Source: JBDRHL01 sp043816955 (GTDB taxonomy: Bacteria > Planctomycetota > Phycisphaerae > Sedimentisphaerales > CAYZTY01). Taken from it: a stretch of DNA of 64,000 nt. Under the pieces are notes generated by a model. That model saw nothing but the letters and a program-made list of their open reading frames with translations, ran no database searches and had not been told where the DNA came from. The stretch lies in assembly GCA_043816955.1 (NCBI GenBank), contig JBDRHL010000190.1:1-64000 (forward strand), read 5' to 3'. Positions 1 to 9,029 of the stretch are shown here, piece after piece (position 1 is the first letter of the stretch; each line of letters opens with the position of its first letter). The translations under genes and the position numbers were made by a program.

Positions 1-465
1 ATTGCCGATGGAAAACCGGTGTGTCTGGCGGATGATTCGATCTGCCTGATAAGTGTTGAGCAGTATAAAGAATATGTTCTGCCTTATCATAAGAGGATAA
101 TTGCCGAGCTGGGCCGGCCTGAAGTTACCAATTATATGCATCTTTGCGGTGATGCCTCCAGGCATTTTCCGACGGTCCGGGATGAGTTGAACGTTTATTC
201 TTTTGACACCGGCTTTCCTATAGATTTTGCAAAGGTTCGCCGGGATTTGGGTGAAGATGTTGAAATTGCAGGCGGCGTTCACGTAAACCTGCTGCTGAAC
301 GGCAGTAGCCAGGAGGTTTATGATGAAGCTAAAAGAATTCTGCAGAGCGGGATTAAAAAAGGGGGGAAGTTTTTTCTGAGAGATGCGAATAATCTTGCTC
401 CTCGAACACCGCCGGAAAATATAAAAGCCATGTATCAAGCCAACCTGGATTTTGGAAAATATTGA
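1..465 (+). CDS. Uroporphyrinogen decarboxylase (URO-D)/MtaA-CmuA family protein, 3' part
   Basis: The frame is open from the first base, so the N-terminal part lies outside the window; 154 codons are visible before the stop. The visible part has family features: a 'YMHLCGDAS' strand, 'YSFDTGFPID' and a final 'NLAPRTPPENIKAM' motif. That ending is typical of the MtaA/CmuA-like branch, which moves methyl groups between substrates and corrinoid proteins or has no known role, rather than of haem-pathway HemE. The family is common in catabolic clusters of anaerobes and Planctomycetes. It precedes a symporter and glycosidase-like genes on the same strand, which suggests a catabolic role; the substrate cannot be read from this fragment. 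The family call is good and the specific reaction is unknown. Confidence 0.8.
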   Translation: MADGKPVCLADDSICLISVEQYKEYVLPYHKRIIAELGRPEVTNYMHLCGDASRHFPTVRDELNVYSFDTGFPIDFAKVRRDLGEDVEIAGGVHVNLLLNGSSQEVYDEAKRILQSGIKKGGKFFLRDANNLAPRTPPENIKAMYQANLDFGKY

Positions 466-541
466 TTGCAGAACAATGACAGGGCATAAAACGGCAGATT
501 ATAACAAATTGTCCGAACCTGAAGGTATATGAGGTATATTT

Positions 542-2422
542 ATGTCGTGGATAGACTGGACAATCGTTGCAGTTTTCGTGGTCGGTATAAATCTGGTTGG
601 TTTATATTGCCGCAGGTATATGAAAAGTGTTTCCGACTGGCTTGTTGCCAGTCGGGGCGTCGGAAGGTACCTGGGAATGCTCGCAAACAGCGTGATCGCA
701 ACAGGGGTAATCAGTATTGTTAACATGCTGCAGGCGGCTTACGTAGGAGGGGCAGCGTATTTCTGGTTTCATGTTCAGTACACCGGTATCGGACTAATTC
801 TGGCTATCAGCGGCTGGGGGGTCTATCGGCTCCGCGAAACCAGAGTGATGACAGTAAATGAACTGCTTGAAAAAAGGTATAGCCGCCGGTTCAGGATTTT
901 CTGCGGTTTTATATCCTTCCTTGCCGGCATCACCTATATGGGCATTTTCCCCATTGTGGGTGGACGGTTCTTCACATATTTCTGCGGCCTTCCGCAACAG
1001 CTTGATATATTGGGCGCTCAAATACCAACCGTCCCGGTAATTACCGCGATTATCCTGTTTATCTCGGTGCTGTTTTGTCTTTTTGCCGGCCAGATATCCA
1101 TTGTTATTACAGACTTCATTCAGATGGCCGTAATAATGCTTATGTATATCGCTGTTGGCTTCGCAGTCTACCGGGTCGTTACGCCGGATCAGGTTGCACA
1201 GGCGATTCTCGCCCAGCCAAATACGGCCGAAATCTTGAATCCTTTTAACTTTACTGAAGGTAACGAGTTTAACATGTGGTTTATAATAATGGTTACCTTT
1301 CAATGGTTTTATGGAGTTCTCAGCTGGGCACCGCACATAACACGCGGACAATCGGCAAAAGACCCAAAGGAAGCAAGATTTATGCTCCTTGTTAATTACC
1401 TGAAGTTCGGCTCAGGGATAGCGTTGTTTTTCTTTGCACCGCTTGCCTGTTTTGCATTTATGAAGCTTCCGGTTTTTGCTGAGCAGGCCGAAAATGTTCG
1501 CAACGTTCTTGCCGGCCTGGGCAGCGAAAAAATACAGACGCAGATGGCCGTGCCCTTATTCCTCGCCCACATTTTTCCTGTTGGGCTGATGGGGCTCTTT
1601 GTCGCCGCCATGCTTTTTGCCTTTATCAGCACCCATGACAGCTATCTTCTTTCCTGGGCGGGGGTGTTTATTCAGGATGTCGTTATGCCCATTAGAAAAA
1701 GGCCGTTAGAGCAAAGACAGCACCTGTGGCTGCTTAAAATCGCGGTGATCGGTATTGCAATTTTCATATATCTTTTTGGCATGTTCTTCAGGCAGACCCA
1801 GTATCTCATTATGCATCTTGCCTTGGTTGCGGCAATTTTTACAGCAGGCGCTGGAGCCGTTATACTTGGTGCTTTATACTGGAAACGCGCTACAGTCGCC
1901 GGGGCCTGGGCCGCTATGATTGCAGGGGCACTGTTGGCAGTCATCGGTCTTGTTTTAACGCAGGTGTGGGATGATTTCCCGCTCAACGGGCTGCAGGTCA
2001 GCTTCATTGCGAATATCACAAGTCTCGTAATTTACGTGCTCGTCTCCTTGCTTACTAAGGATATGAAGTTCGACCTGCACGCAATACTGCACCGTAAAGG
2101 CGGCGTGAACGAAGAGGTACTTGCCCGAAGACCGTCTTCAGATAACTGGTTTGTAAAACATTTGGACGGCATTCTGTGGACTGTGGCAATACTAATATTA
2201 GTGGTAACTGCCTTTATTATCTGGTACAATCTGACACATGAAGTTCCGGTTGAAAGCTGGCTTAGATTTTGGAAATATTACGCTTTTATATCTTTCTTTA
2301 TCAGCATTCCCGCGACACTTTGGGTTATATTCGGTGGTAGTTGTGACGTATACAGACTGATTAAATTCTTAAGCACGAAAAAAATAGACATTACAGACGA
2401 CGGCTTTGTCAGACATTCGTAG
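542..2422 (+). CDS. Sodium:solute symporter family (SSS/SLC5) permease
   Basis: A 626-residue, very hydrophobic protein with about 14 predicted membrane segments, the usual size for solute:Na+ symporters. The opening 'DWTIVAVFVVGINLVGLY', the early 'SDWLVASRGVG' segment and the central 'THDSYLLSWAGVFIQD' stretch follow the SSS pattern. It would couple inward Na+ flow to uptake of a sugar, polyol or organic acid at the inner membrane. A GAGG at 531-534 sits 7 bases before the ATG. It lies 76 bp after the URO-D-type gene and 39 bp before a glycosidase-like gene, so it probably imports the compound released or used by this cluster. Substrate unknown. Confidence 0.88.
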   Translation: MSWIDWTIVAVFVVGINLVGLYCRRYMKSVSDWLVASRGVGRYLGMLANSVIATGVISIVNMLQAAYVGGAAYFWFHVQYTGIGLILAISGWGVYRLRETRVMTVNELLEKRYSRRFRIFCGFISFLAGITYMGIFPIVGGRFFTYFCGLPQQLDILGAQIPTVPVITAIILFISVLFCLFAGQISIVITDFIQMAVIMLMYIAVGFAVYRVVTPDQVAQAILAQPNTAEILNPFNFTEGNEFNMWFIIMVTFQWFYGVLSWAPHITRGQSAKDPKEARFMLLVNYLKFGSGIALFFFAPLACFAFMKLPVFAEQAENVRNVLAGLGSEKIQTQMAVPLFLAHIFPVGLMGLFVAAMLFAFISTHDSYLLSWAGVFIQDVVMPIRKRPLEQRQHLWLLKIAVIGIAIFIYLFGMFFRQTQYLIMHLALVAAIFTAGAGAVILGALYWKRATVAGAWAAMIAGALLAVIGLVLTQVWDDFPLNGLQVSFIANITSLVIYVLVSLLTKDMKFDLHAILHRKGGVNEEVLARRPSSDNWFVKHLDGILWTVAILILVVTAFIIWYNLTHEVPVESWLRFWKYYAFISFFISIPATLWVIFGGSCDVYRLIKFLSTKKIDITDDGFVRHS

Positions 2423-2461
2423 CAACCACTGCTCTATTAAATATTGTTTGAAGGAATAAAC

Positions 2462-4621
2462 ATGACAGAAAAAATACAGCCGGCCTGCGGCTTTCGCGCA
2501 TATCAGATTGACAATCATTCCCCCGGCCCGGAAATTATAGACTATTCCAACTTTGACCCCAAGTATCAGTTGGATATTTTTAAGCGTGCTTGCGTTGATA
2601 CAATACAGGTTTATGCAAAAGACCATTGGGGTTATTCATATTATCCAACCAGGGTCGGAACCATCTACCCGGGACTGAAACATGACGTTTTTGGAGGCCT
2701 CATGAACATGGCTCATAAAGAAGGCTTCAAAACAATGGGCTATTACTGCATAAGTTTCGACTGCCTTGCGGGCAGCAATAAAGCATGGTCCGTAAAAGAC
2801 TATCAAGGTAAAGCCCTCAGGTTTTTCGATACACCGCCTAATTATACCCCATGGCGCCTGGCTTGTTTTAACACGGGCTACCGCGATTACGTCATGTCAC
2901 AGATTAAGGAGATGGTATCCTGGTATCCTATGGATATGCTGTTTCTGGATATTCTTATCAGACCAGCAGTGTGTTTCTGCGATGACTGTAAACGGCTGTA
3001 TAAAAAAGACACCGGCCGGAAAATACCTGCACCAAACGGTTTCTATACCAATACAAAAGACGTATGTACGAGCAAATCACCAAAACAATGGACAGACGCC
3101 TGGAAACAGTTTATCCGTTGGAACTATACTCAGACAGAGAAGTTTATTAAGGAAATCCGTTCCATCGTAAGAAAAACAAACCCCGGCATCCATGTTACTA
3201 TCAACAATACAGCTAGCTGGTCCTGGCCTGCCTTCATGGCCAATCGGATCAAGACCCTGGATTTATGTGATTCTATCTTCTCGGAATGTCACGAAGGTGC
3301 TAATATCATCACGCCGCTTGTCAGGGCATTGAGCGGCACCAGGCCTTTTCAGATTGCAACCGGTAAATTCTCCGGCATATATGACCCCCGCCCTGCAAAT
3401 AGCTGCCAACTGGAAATGGACACAATCCTGGCTCATGGTGGGAAAATCTTCATTTTCTCAGAAACAATGAGAAAGGATGGCATGCTTGACAGCACTTTTT
3501 TCGATACTCTCAAACCTGTGTTCACCAATATAAGCAAAAAAGAACGATTCCTTGAAGGATTACAGTTTTGTCATCCTGTCGGCATAGTCTACAGTGAAAC
3601 CAGCAGGGTTTTTTACGGCCAGGATGATTTTAAGGAAAAATATGCGAAATCCATGTCGGGAGCTGTAAAGTTTTGCGCAAAAGCCCATTTGCCTGCCGAA
3701 ATTCTCCTTGAAGAAAAATTATCCGGTTATAACCTTAACCGGTTCGAGTTGTTATTATTGCCGAATACTGCACACATTAAAGCTAAACACATTCCAATTC
3801 TGGAACAATTTGTCAGTAAGGGGGGCAAAATCCTTGCTACTTACCATACAGGCCTGTTTGACCGGAACGGCTGCAGAAAGCCCGAATCTGCCATGGCTGG
3901 GATATTGGGAGCAAAATTCGTAAAAGACAGAAATGATTACATCCTGAACCCATATAGCGCGTATATTAATCTTAAGCAAAATGAATTAAACAAACAAGGC
4001 CGATTTTCCTATGTCGGTGTCAAAGGCGGCATAGCACAGATTAATCCTACAACAGCTGCAACCTTGGCAAAATATACCTGGCCGATATTGAAAGAACGCA
4101 GGGAGGGCTTTATCAACTGGGGACCGCCTCACCCCGGCCGGGATACCGACATACCTGCAATAATCGAAAATAAGGCAGGAAACGGCACTGTTATTTATTT
4201 ATCCTTTCCCTGTTTTAAGCTTGTCGAAGACGGATTAAATTGGCCGCAGGAAATCCTGGAAGCATGCACACAGCGGCTGGTTCCGGAACCATCATTAACT
4301 GTTGAAGCGCCCGATTTTGTAGAAGCTACCTTTGCATGGAGAAAAAATACAAAGGCCCTTGTGGTGCAATTGTTAAATCATTCTGTTGCAAACCTGAATG
4401 GCCGAATTAATCCGGTCAAAAAAGCCGATGTCTTAATTCACCGGAGATTTGGCAAAATTGCTGACGCAGAAATGAAATGGCCCAAACAAAAAAAATTACC
4501 TGTCAAGGTATGCGGGAATTACCACCAGGTAACGGTTAGCAATTTGGATATAAGTGCGATTTTGTATCTTAACTTGGATGTGCTCCACAACAACGCTGAG
4601 CATCCATCCTCGAAGACCTGA
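2462..4621 (+). CDS. Putative glycoside hydrolase, GHL6-like barrel plus beta-galactosidase trimerisation-type domain
   Basis: A 719-residue protein with no clear signal peptide. Residues of about 15-330 look like a (beta/alpha)8 barrel of the 'hypothetical glycosyl hydrolase 6' type, with 'DTIQVYAKDHWGYSYYPT', 'MDMLFLDI' and a CxxC ('CFCDDCKRLY') insert. Residues of about 375-600 resemble the GATase-like trimerisation domain of GH42 enzymes ('LLLPNTAHIKAKHIPILEQF'). This predicts hydrolysis of an oligosaccharide, probably in the cytosol. An in-frame TTG lies at 2444, but AAGGA at 2449-2453 places the ATG at 2462 as start. The symporter is upstream and another large glycosidase-like gene is downstream. 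Catalytic acids cannot be assigned by eye. Confidence 0.65.
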   Translation: MTEKIQPACGFRAYQIDNHSPGPEIIDYSNFDPKYQLDIFKRACVDTIQVYAKDHWGYSYYPTRVGTIYPGLKHDVFGGLMNMAHKEGFKTMGYYCISFDCLAGSNKAWSVKDYQGKALRFFDTPPNYTPWRLACFNTGYRDYVMSQIKEMVSWYPMDMLFLDILIRPAVCFCDDCKRLYKKDTGRKIPAPNGFYTNTKDVCTSKSPKQWTDAWKQFIRWNYTQTEKFIKEIRSIVRKTNPGIHVTINNTASWSWPAFMANRIKTLDLCDSIFSECHEGANIITPLVRALSGTRPFQIATGKFSGIYDPRPANSCQLEMDTILAHGGKIFIFSETMRKDGMLDSTFFDTLKPVFTNISKKERFLEGLQFCHPVGIVYSETSRVFYGQDDFKEKYAKSMSGAVKFCAKAHLPAEILLEEKLSGYNLNRFELLLLPNTAHIKAKHIPILEQFVSKGGKILATYHTGLFDRNGCRKPESAMAGILGAKFVKDRNDYILNPYSAYINLKQNELNKQGRFSYVGVKGGIAQINPTTAATLAKYTWPILKERREGFINWGPPHPGRDTDIPAIIENKAGNGTVIYLSFPCFKLVEDGLNWPQEILEACTQRLVPEPSLTVEAPDFVEATFAWRKNTKALVVQLLNHSVANLNGRINPVKKADVLIHRRFGKIADAEMKWPKQKKLPVKVCGNYHQVTVSNLDISAILYLNLDVLHNNAEHPSSKT

Positions 4622-4656
4622 TATATTGGCATATTATTTGAAAAAAGGCATGGCAT

Positions 4657-7146
4657 ATGAATCCTGCGATCGAACATTTTGAAAAGATTTTAGACAAAGT
4701 CATTTTGAGACCGAACAGTTTCTACGGTGCAGAAAAGTATACAAACTTCCTGCATAAGGACTGCCTTCACTCATTCACTCAGGCGCTCGGGACACCGGCA
4801 CAAAGATATTGCTGCTTTTGTGGTAACGCGGTGCAGGCGGATTTTGTTTTACCGGGATTTGTGAACAGCGAAAACAGAAAAAGCAGATTTTTACTTAAGC
4901 TAATTGCAACCTGGGAAAACTGGAAATTATACAGCCACCCTGTAAGAATAATGTTAAACGGCAAAGAACTCTTTAACGACGAATTATTCCTCGAAAATGT
5001 GTGCAAAGGATGGCCAGGTCTGTACTTTGGTGTGCCTTTGGAATATCTTGACAAGGCCGCCAATCACATAGAAATCATTAATGGAAGCAGCGGAGCCAAC
5101 AACCTTCTTATCGAGAGGATTGAAATACTCAAGCAGACGGACATCCGTGATTTTTCCGTGTTTTTCTGCCCCGAAATAGTTATTCAGGGAGAGATTATCG
5201 AGATAAAGCTTTCACTGCTCCGGAAGTACCCCGAAATAAAAGTAGTGTGTCCTGAAAGAATATTGAAATTTCAAGGCCGCAGAAATGAGTCTTTTCTGTT
5301 CAAACCTTTGAAGCCGGCTCGCAACGTCAGGATTACATTTTCTTCAAAGGGTAAAAAGTGCACAGCAGTAATAGATGAAATATTCGCAAAGACGGGCACC
5401 GACAAATTATATGTCGGAATAGACTTTGATGACTGCAGACACGATGAGTCGGAAGAACCCGATCGGATACTGGCGCATTTTGCTTATACACAAATGGGCA
5501 ATTTGATAGCATTCAGGCCCAAGGCAAACCGCAATTACCCGGCAAATTTCCCTGCTTCACCGGCAAGCTGGAAAAGGTGGATCAATTTTTGCAAAGCCCA
5601 TAACATATATCTTCAGCTTAGCGGGCTTCCCAACACCTCTGCCGGGAAGAAAATTTCATGCCCAAATGACAAACGGCTTGTCGGGTTTCGGCCTGACACT
5701 TTGGCCAAAAAGGAAATTGTGCGAGCATGCGGCAGAAATCTTGTTGGTTTTCAGATTCACGAGCCGTATTGCTGGTGTTTCAGTCCGGTCCTTCGAAATC
5801 CTCCTGCAATAGCACAGGCTCGGAATTTTTCAGCTAAAAAGAAGGCCTATCTCCAGTATGTGGATTCACAGGTGAAGGAAATGAAATTCGGCCGTTCAAA
5901 GGCACTTTGTGGAGATCCTTCGCTCCTGTGTGTCTACCTTCGTGAGGCAAAAATTGACACCATTCTGTGTGAAACAGTAAGTAACTGCGCTTTGCTGTAC
6001 GGTGCTGCAAGAGGAACGGGCAAAGATTTCGGGGCTCACATCCCTATTGACTGGTACGGTGGATTCCCTCACGACCAGCATGCGGTGAAAAGATTTTCCT
6101 TGTTGCTCGATCTGGTTTACGCCTATGGCGGTAAACATATTTATGTCGAAAGTACTGCTTTTAAGACCAATGCTTTTGCGAGAAATGACTGGGAAGACCC
6201 CTTTTGCCGTTCCATCAGAACTGTTCTCAGGCAGTTCTACCGATTTACCCGCGCAGATACCAGAATCGGCAAACCGGATATTCCTTTGGCTTTTATTTAT
6301 GGGAACCTGGAATCAATGTTCTGGCGACCGGATGACCGCATACCGGAATTGGCTGATAGCGGCAACTGGGATGATGTAGTTTGGGGCAAATGGTCCAATA
6401 CAGAATATCGCCGGTTGTGGAAAGCATCCGAAGCATGGCTGCCTCTTCTGCAGTTTGAGCAGCTAGGCAAAAATGAGTCACTCACGAATGTGTTTTGCGG
6501 CACACCCTACGGCCCGGTGGATGTGGTATCGCCATATTGTGACTTAAGTAATTATAAGGCTGTAGCTTTTCTTGGTTGGAACACGATGGACCAGACAATA
6601 TATGCTAATCTGTTGAAATATGTTAATAATGGCGGTATAGTATTCATTTGTGGCTGTCATTTTGATACGCGAGTAGATTTTAGCGGCAAAGCGAGGTTTT
6701 TGAATAATGGCCGGGTAAGCAGTTTAATCGGTGCGGATATTGCAGGTAAAGACCGGAAAGTCTTTGAGAGATTTCACACGTGCAGACTGGAAAATGTCAC
6801 AGCAAAGCAAACGGAGGCGTTTTTGTTCGAAAATCAGATTGGTAAGGGTAAAGTTTACTTCTTCAACTTTTATGACTATCCTTATGATTTCAGGCTCGTT
6901 GAAAAAATAGAAAATATTCTGGTGAGAATTGGCCGGGATGTGAGAAATACAAATGAGATTGCGATTGAAGGTCCGAATAGCGACTATATTAACTATAATG
7001 TGTGGAAAAAGGGTGGCAAAAGAAAGCTCTATCTGGTAAATATTGATTGGCAAAATCAGTCAGGCAGAAAAATTACTGTCAGATTTCGAGACCGGAAACG
7101 TATTGTCAGCATTCCGGGCGGGTGGATGGTATCTCTTGAGATGTAG
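4657..7146 (+). CDS. Large protein of unknown family, glycosidase-like architecture
   Basis: An 829-residue protein that I cannot assign to a named family. Residues of about 50-160 look like a carbohydrate-binding beta-sandwich ('VRIMLNGKELFNDELFLE'). Residues of about 250-560 read like a barrel ('YVGIDFDD', 'HIPIDWYGGFPHDQHAV', 'AYGGKHIYVESTAF'). Residues of about 600-720 resemble a GATase-like domain ('YKAVAFLGWNTMDQTIY', 'NNGGIVFICGCHF'), followed by a short beta domain. This matches the order in GH42-like and GHL6 proteins, including the upstream neighbour, so an unassigned glycoside hydrolase is the best guess. It starts 35 bp after the previous stop and ends just before the dehydrogenase gene, probably in one operon. 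Confidence 0.5.
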   Translation: MNPAIEHFEKILDKVILRPNSFYGAEKYTNFLHKDCLHSFTQALGTPAQRYCCFCGNAVQADFVLPGFVNSENRKSRFLLKLIATWENWKLYSHPVRIMLNGKELFNDELFLENVCKGWPGLYFGVPLEYLDKAANHIEIINGSSGANNLLIERIEILKQTDIRDFSVFFCPEIVIQGEIIEIKLSLLRKYPEIKVVCPERILKFQGRRNESFLFKPLKPARNVRITFSSKGKKCTAVIDEIFAKTGTDKLYVGIDFDDCRHDESEEPDRILAHFAYTQMGNLIAFRPKANRNYPANFPASPASWKRWINFCKAHNIYLQLSGLPNTSAGKKISCPNDKRLVGFRPDTLAKKEIVRACGRNLVGFQIHEPYCWCFSPVLRNPPAIAQARNFSAKKKAYLQYVDSQVKEMKFGRSKALCGDPSLLCVYLREAKIDTILCETVSNCALLYGAARGTGKDFGAHIPIDWYGGFPHDQHAVKRFSLLLDLVYAYGGKHIYVESTAFKTNAFARNDWEDPFCRSIRTVLRQFYRFTRADTRIGKPDIPLAFIYGNLESMFWRPDDRIPELADSGNWDDVVWGKWSNTEYRRLWKASEAWLPLLQFEQLGKNESLTNVFCGTPYGPVDVVSPYCDLSNYKAVAFLGWNTMDQTIYANLLKYVNNGGIVFICGCHFDTRVDFSGKARFLNNGRVSSLIGADIAGKDRKVFERFHTCRLENVTAKQTEAFLFENQIGKGKVYFFNFYDYPYDFRLVEKIENILVRIGRDVRNTNEIAIEGPNSDYINYNVWKKGGKRKLYLVNIDWQNQSGRKITVRFRDRKRIVSIPGGWMVSLEM

Positions 7147-7179
7147 AAAGAAGATTTTCAGATAATCATGAGGAATCAA

Positions 7180-8196
7180 ATGGTAAGAGTTGGAATAGTC
7201 GGACTCGGGTTTATGGGGAAAATGCACTTTCGCTGTTACAAAGCTCGAAAAGATTCTCAGATCGCAGCGGTTTTTGACCTCGATACGAAAAAGCTTACTG
7301 ATACCAGCGGCACTGCAGGAAATATCAAGGGCGCCGAAGAACAGTTGGACTTCAGCGGCATAGAACTCTACAGTGACTTTGACAGAATGCTTGCTGAAGC
7401 AAAGCTCGACGCAGTCTCGATCGCTTTACCGACTTACATGCATAAAGCCTATACAATTAAAGCCCTCAGTGCAGGCCTGCATGTACTTTGTGAAAAACCG
7501 ATGGCTTTGAATGTAAGTGATTGCGATGAAATGATCGAAGCCGCAAAGAAGACAGGCAGAGTTTTGATGATAGGCCACTGTATTCGGTTCTGGCCTGAAT
7601 ATGCCAAAGCGAAGGAACTTATTGAGTCTTCCTGTTATGGGAAAGTGCTGGCTGCACATTTCCAGAGACTCGCCAGCACACCGATATGGAGCTGGGACAA
7701 CTGGCTGCTCGACGGTTCCAGAAGCGGCGGGGCGGCACTTGACCTGCATATCCATGACAGCGATTATGTTCAGTACCTGTTTGGGATGCCGGGATCAGTC
7801 TGCTCAAGAGGTTGGATAGGTAAAAGCGGGGATTATGACTATATTGTAACCAGCTATATATATGAAAAGGAAAAGGTAGCAACTGCCCAGGGTGGATGGA
7901 TAATGGCGCCCGGCTTTGGTTTCAGAATGAGCTTTGATATCATGCTGGAAAAAGCCACAATCAGCTACGACTGCACCCGGGATCCTGCCTTTAAGGTATA
8001 TCTGGCACAAGGCAGGGTAGAAACCCCTCAAGTTCCGGCAGGAGATGGATATTCACAAGAAATAGACTATTTCGTTAAGGTGATACAAGGTAAGAATGTA
8101 CCGAAGGTTTTGACGCCCCAGCAGGCCCGCGACGCTGTCAGGTTGGTAACTGCTGAAAAGGAAAGTGCTGATTGTGGAAAGGAGGTTGCACTATAA
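7180..8196 (+). CDS. Gfo/Idh/MocA family NAD(P)-dependent oxidoreductase
   Basis: The N-terminal Rossmann fold carries 'VGIVGLGFMGKMH' and the family's 'LCEKPMALN' motif near residue 107, followed by the mixed alpha/beta substrate domain with 'GGAALDLHIHDSDYV'. Its 338 residues fit the family. Members oxidise sugars, inositols or sugar derivatives with NAD(P). An upstream ATG at 7168 exists, but GAGG at 7170-7173 lies six bases before the ATG at 7180, which favours the later start. The stop overlaps the next gene's start by one base, so the two are translated together. The pair, a dehydrogenase with an isomerase-like barrel, is a recurrent arrangement in sugar and inositol catabolism; the substrate is not known. 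Confidence 0.9.
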   Translation: MVRVGIVGLGFMGKMHFRCYKARKDSQIAAVFDLDTKKLTDTSGTAGNIKGAEEQLDFSGIELYSDFDRMLAEAKLDAVSIALPTYMHKAYTIKALSAGLHVLCEKPMALNVSDCDEMIEAAKKTGRVLMIGHCIRFWPEYAKAKELIESSCYGKVLAAHFQRLASTPIWSWDNWLLDGSRSGGAALDLHIHDSDYVQYLFGMPGSVCSRGWIGKSGDYDYIVTSYIYEKEKVATAQGGWIMAPGFGFRMSFDIMLEKATISYDCTRDPAFKVYLAQGRVETPQVPAGDGYSQEIDYFVKVIQGKNVPKVLTPQQARDAVRLVTAEKESADCGKEVAL

Positions 8197-8987
8197 TGAT
8201 AAGATGCAATGACTGGCCTGTAGGCGTATGCACATGGTCGCTGGGCAATGATTTTGAGAAAATCGACAAGCTTCGTACAGAGACCGGCCTGGGGTGCATC
8301 CATTTGGATATTAAGGCAAAGATGCCTAAAGACATTCAAAGCTGGCAGATAACGGCAACGATGATTTCGTTCCCACAGGAGGATTATTCCACTCTTGAGG
8401 CAATAAAAGCTACGGGCGGGATCGTGCCGGAAAAACATTGGGAGGAAAATAAAAAGAGTTTTCTCGCTGCAATCGCCAAAACCGCAGACCTCGGCGTAAG
8501 CTATCTCAGTTTTCACGCTGGTTTTCTAAGTGATACCGATGCTAATCAAAAAACAAAATTTTTGGATAAGATCAGGTTCCTTGCTGACGCTGCAGCCGGG
8601 AAGCATGTAATGCTTCTGATGGAAACAGGTCAGGAAACCGCTGATGAGCTTCGCGATTTTCTTGAGGGTATTGATCACCCGGCAGTAGGCGTCAATTTTG
8701 ATCCGGCAAATATGATTCTTTATAATAAAGATGTTCCAACAGAGGCAGTCAGAATACTTTTGCCCTGGATTAAACACGTGCATATAAAGGACGCGGTGAG
8801 GACCCAAGTGCCCGGCCAGTGGGGGACAGAGGTCCCCTGGAGCGATGGAGAAGTAAACGCAGCAGATTTTCTTGATACACTGAAGGAAATCGGCTTTAAG
8901 GGAGTTTTAGCCATAGAACGTGAAGCCGGTAACAGCCGTTTTGAAGATATCAGGCTTGCTGTTGACAGATTGAAAACAAGCGGATAG
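8196..8987 (+). CDS. Sugar phosphate isomerase/epimerase (xylose isomerase-like TIM barrel)
   Basis: A 263-residue single-domain AP-endonuclease-2/xylose-isomerase-like barrel. Candidate metal-binding residues lie in 'MLLMETGQE', 'VGVNFDPANMIL', 'IKHVHIKDA' and 'GVLAIEREAG'. The start is set by GGAGG at 8180-8184 and the TAATG overlap with the preceding dehydrogenase; the in-frame ATG at 8172 lies before the ribosome binding site. The family includes hydroxypyruvate isomerase, inosose dehydratase and 3-keto-sugar isomerases. Placement after a Gfo/Idh/MocA dehydrogenase suggests it acts on the ketosugar that enzyme makes. It closes the catabolic cluster and converges with the NtrC-type gene at 9030. 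Confidence 0.88.
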   Translation: MIRCNDWPVGVCTWSLGNDFEKIDKLRTETGLGCIHLDIKAKMPKDIQSWQITATMISFPQEDYSTLEAIKATGGIVPEKHWEENKKSFLAAIAKTADLGVSYLSFHAGFLSDTDANQKTKFLDKIRFLADAAAGKHVMLLMETGQETADELRDFLEGIDHPAVGVNFDPANMILYNKDVPTEAVRILLPWIKHVHIKDAVRTQVPGQWGTEVPWSDGEVNAADFLDTLKEIGFKGVLAIEREAGNSRFEDIRLAVDRLKTSG

Positions 8988-9029
8988 CAAATTGCTGTTT
9001 GTAAGCGTTGTCATTGCACCTGCATCAAT

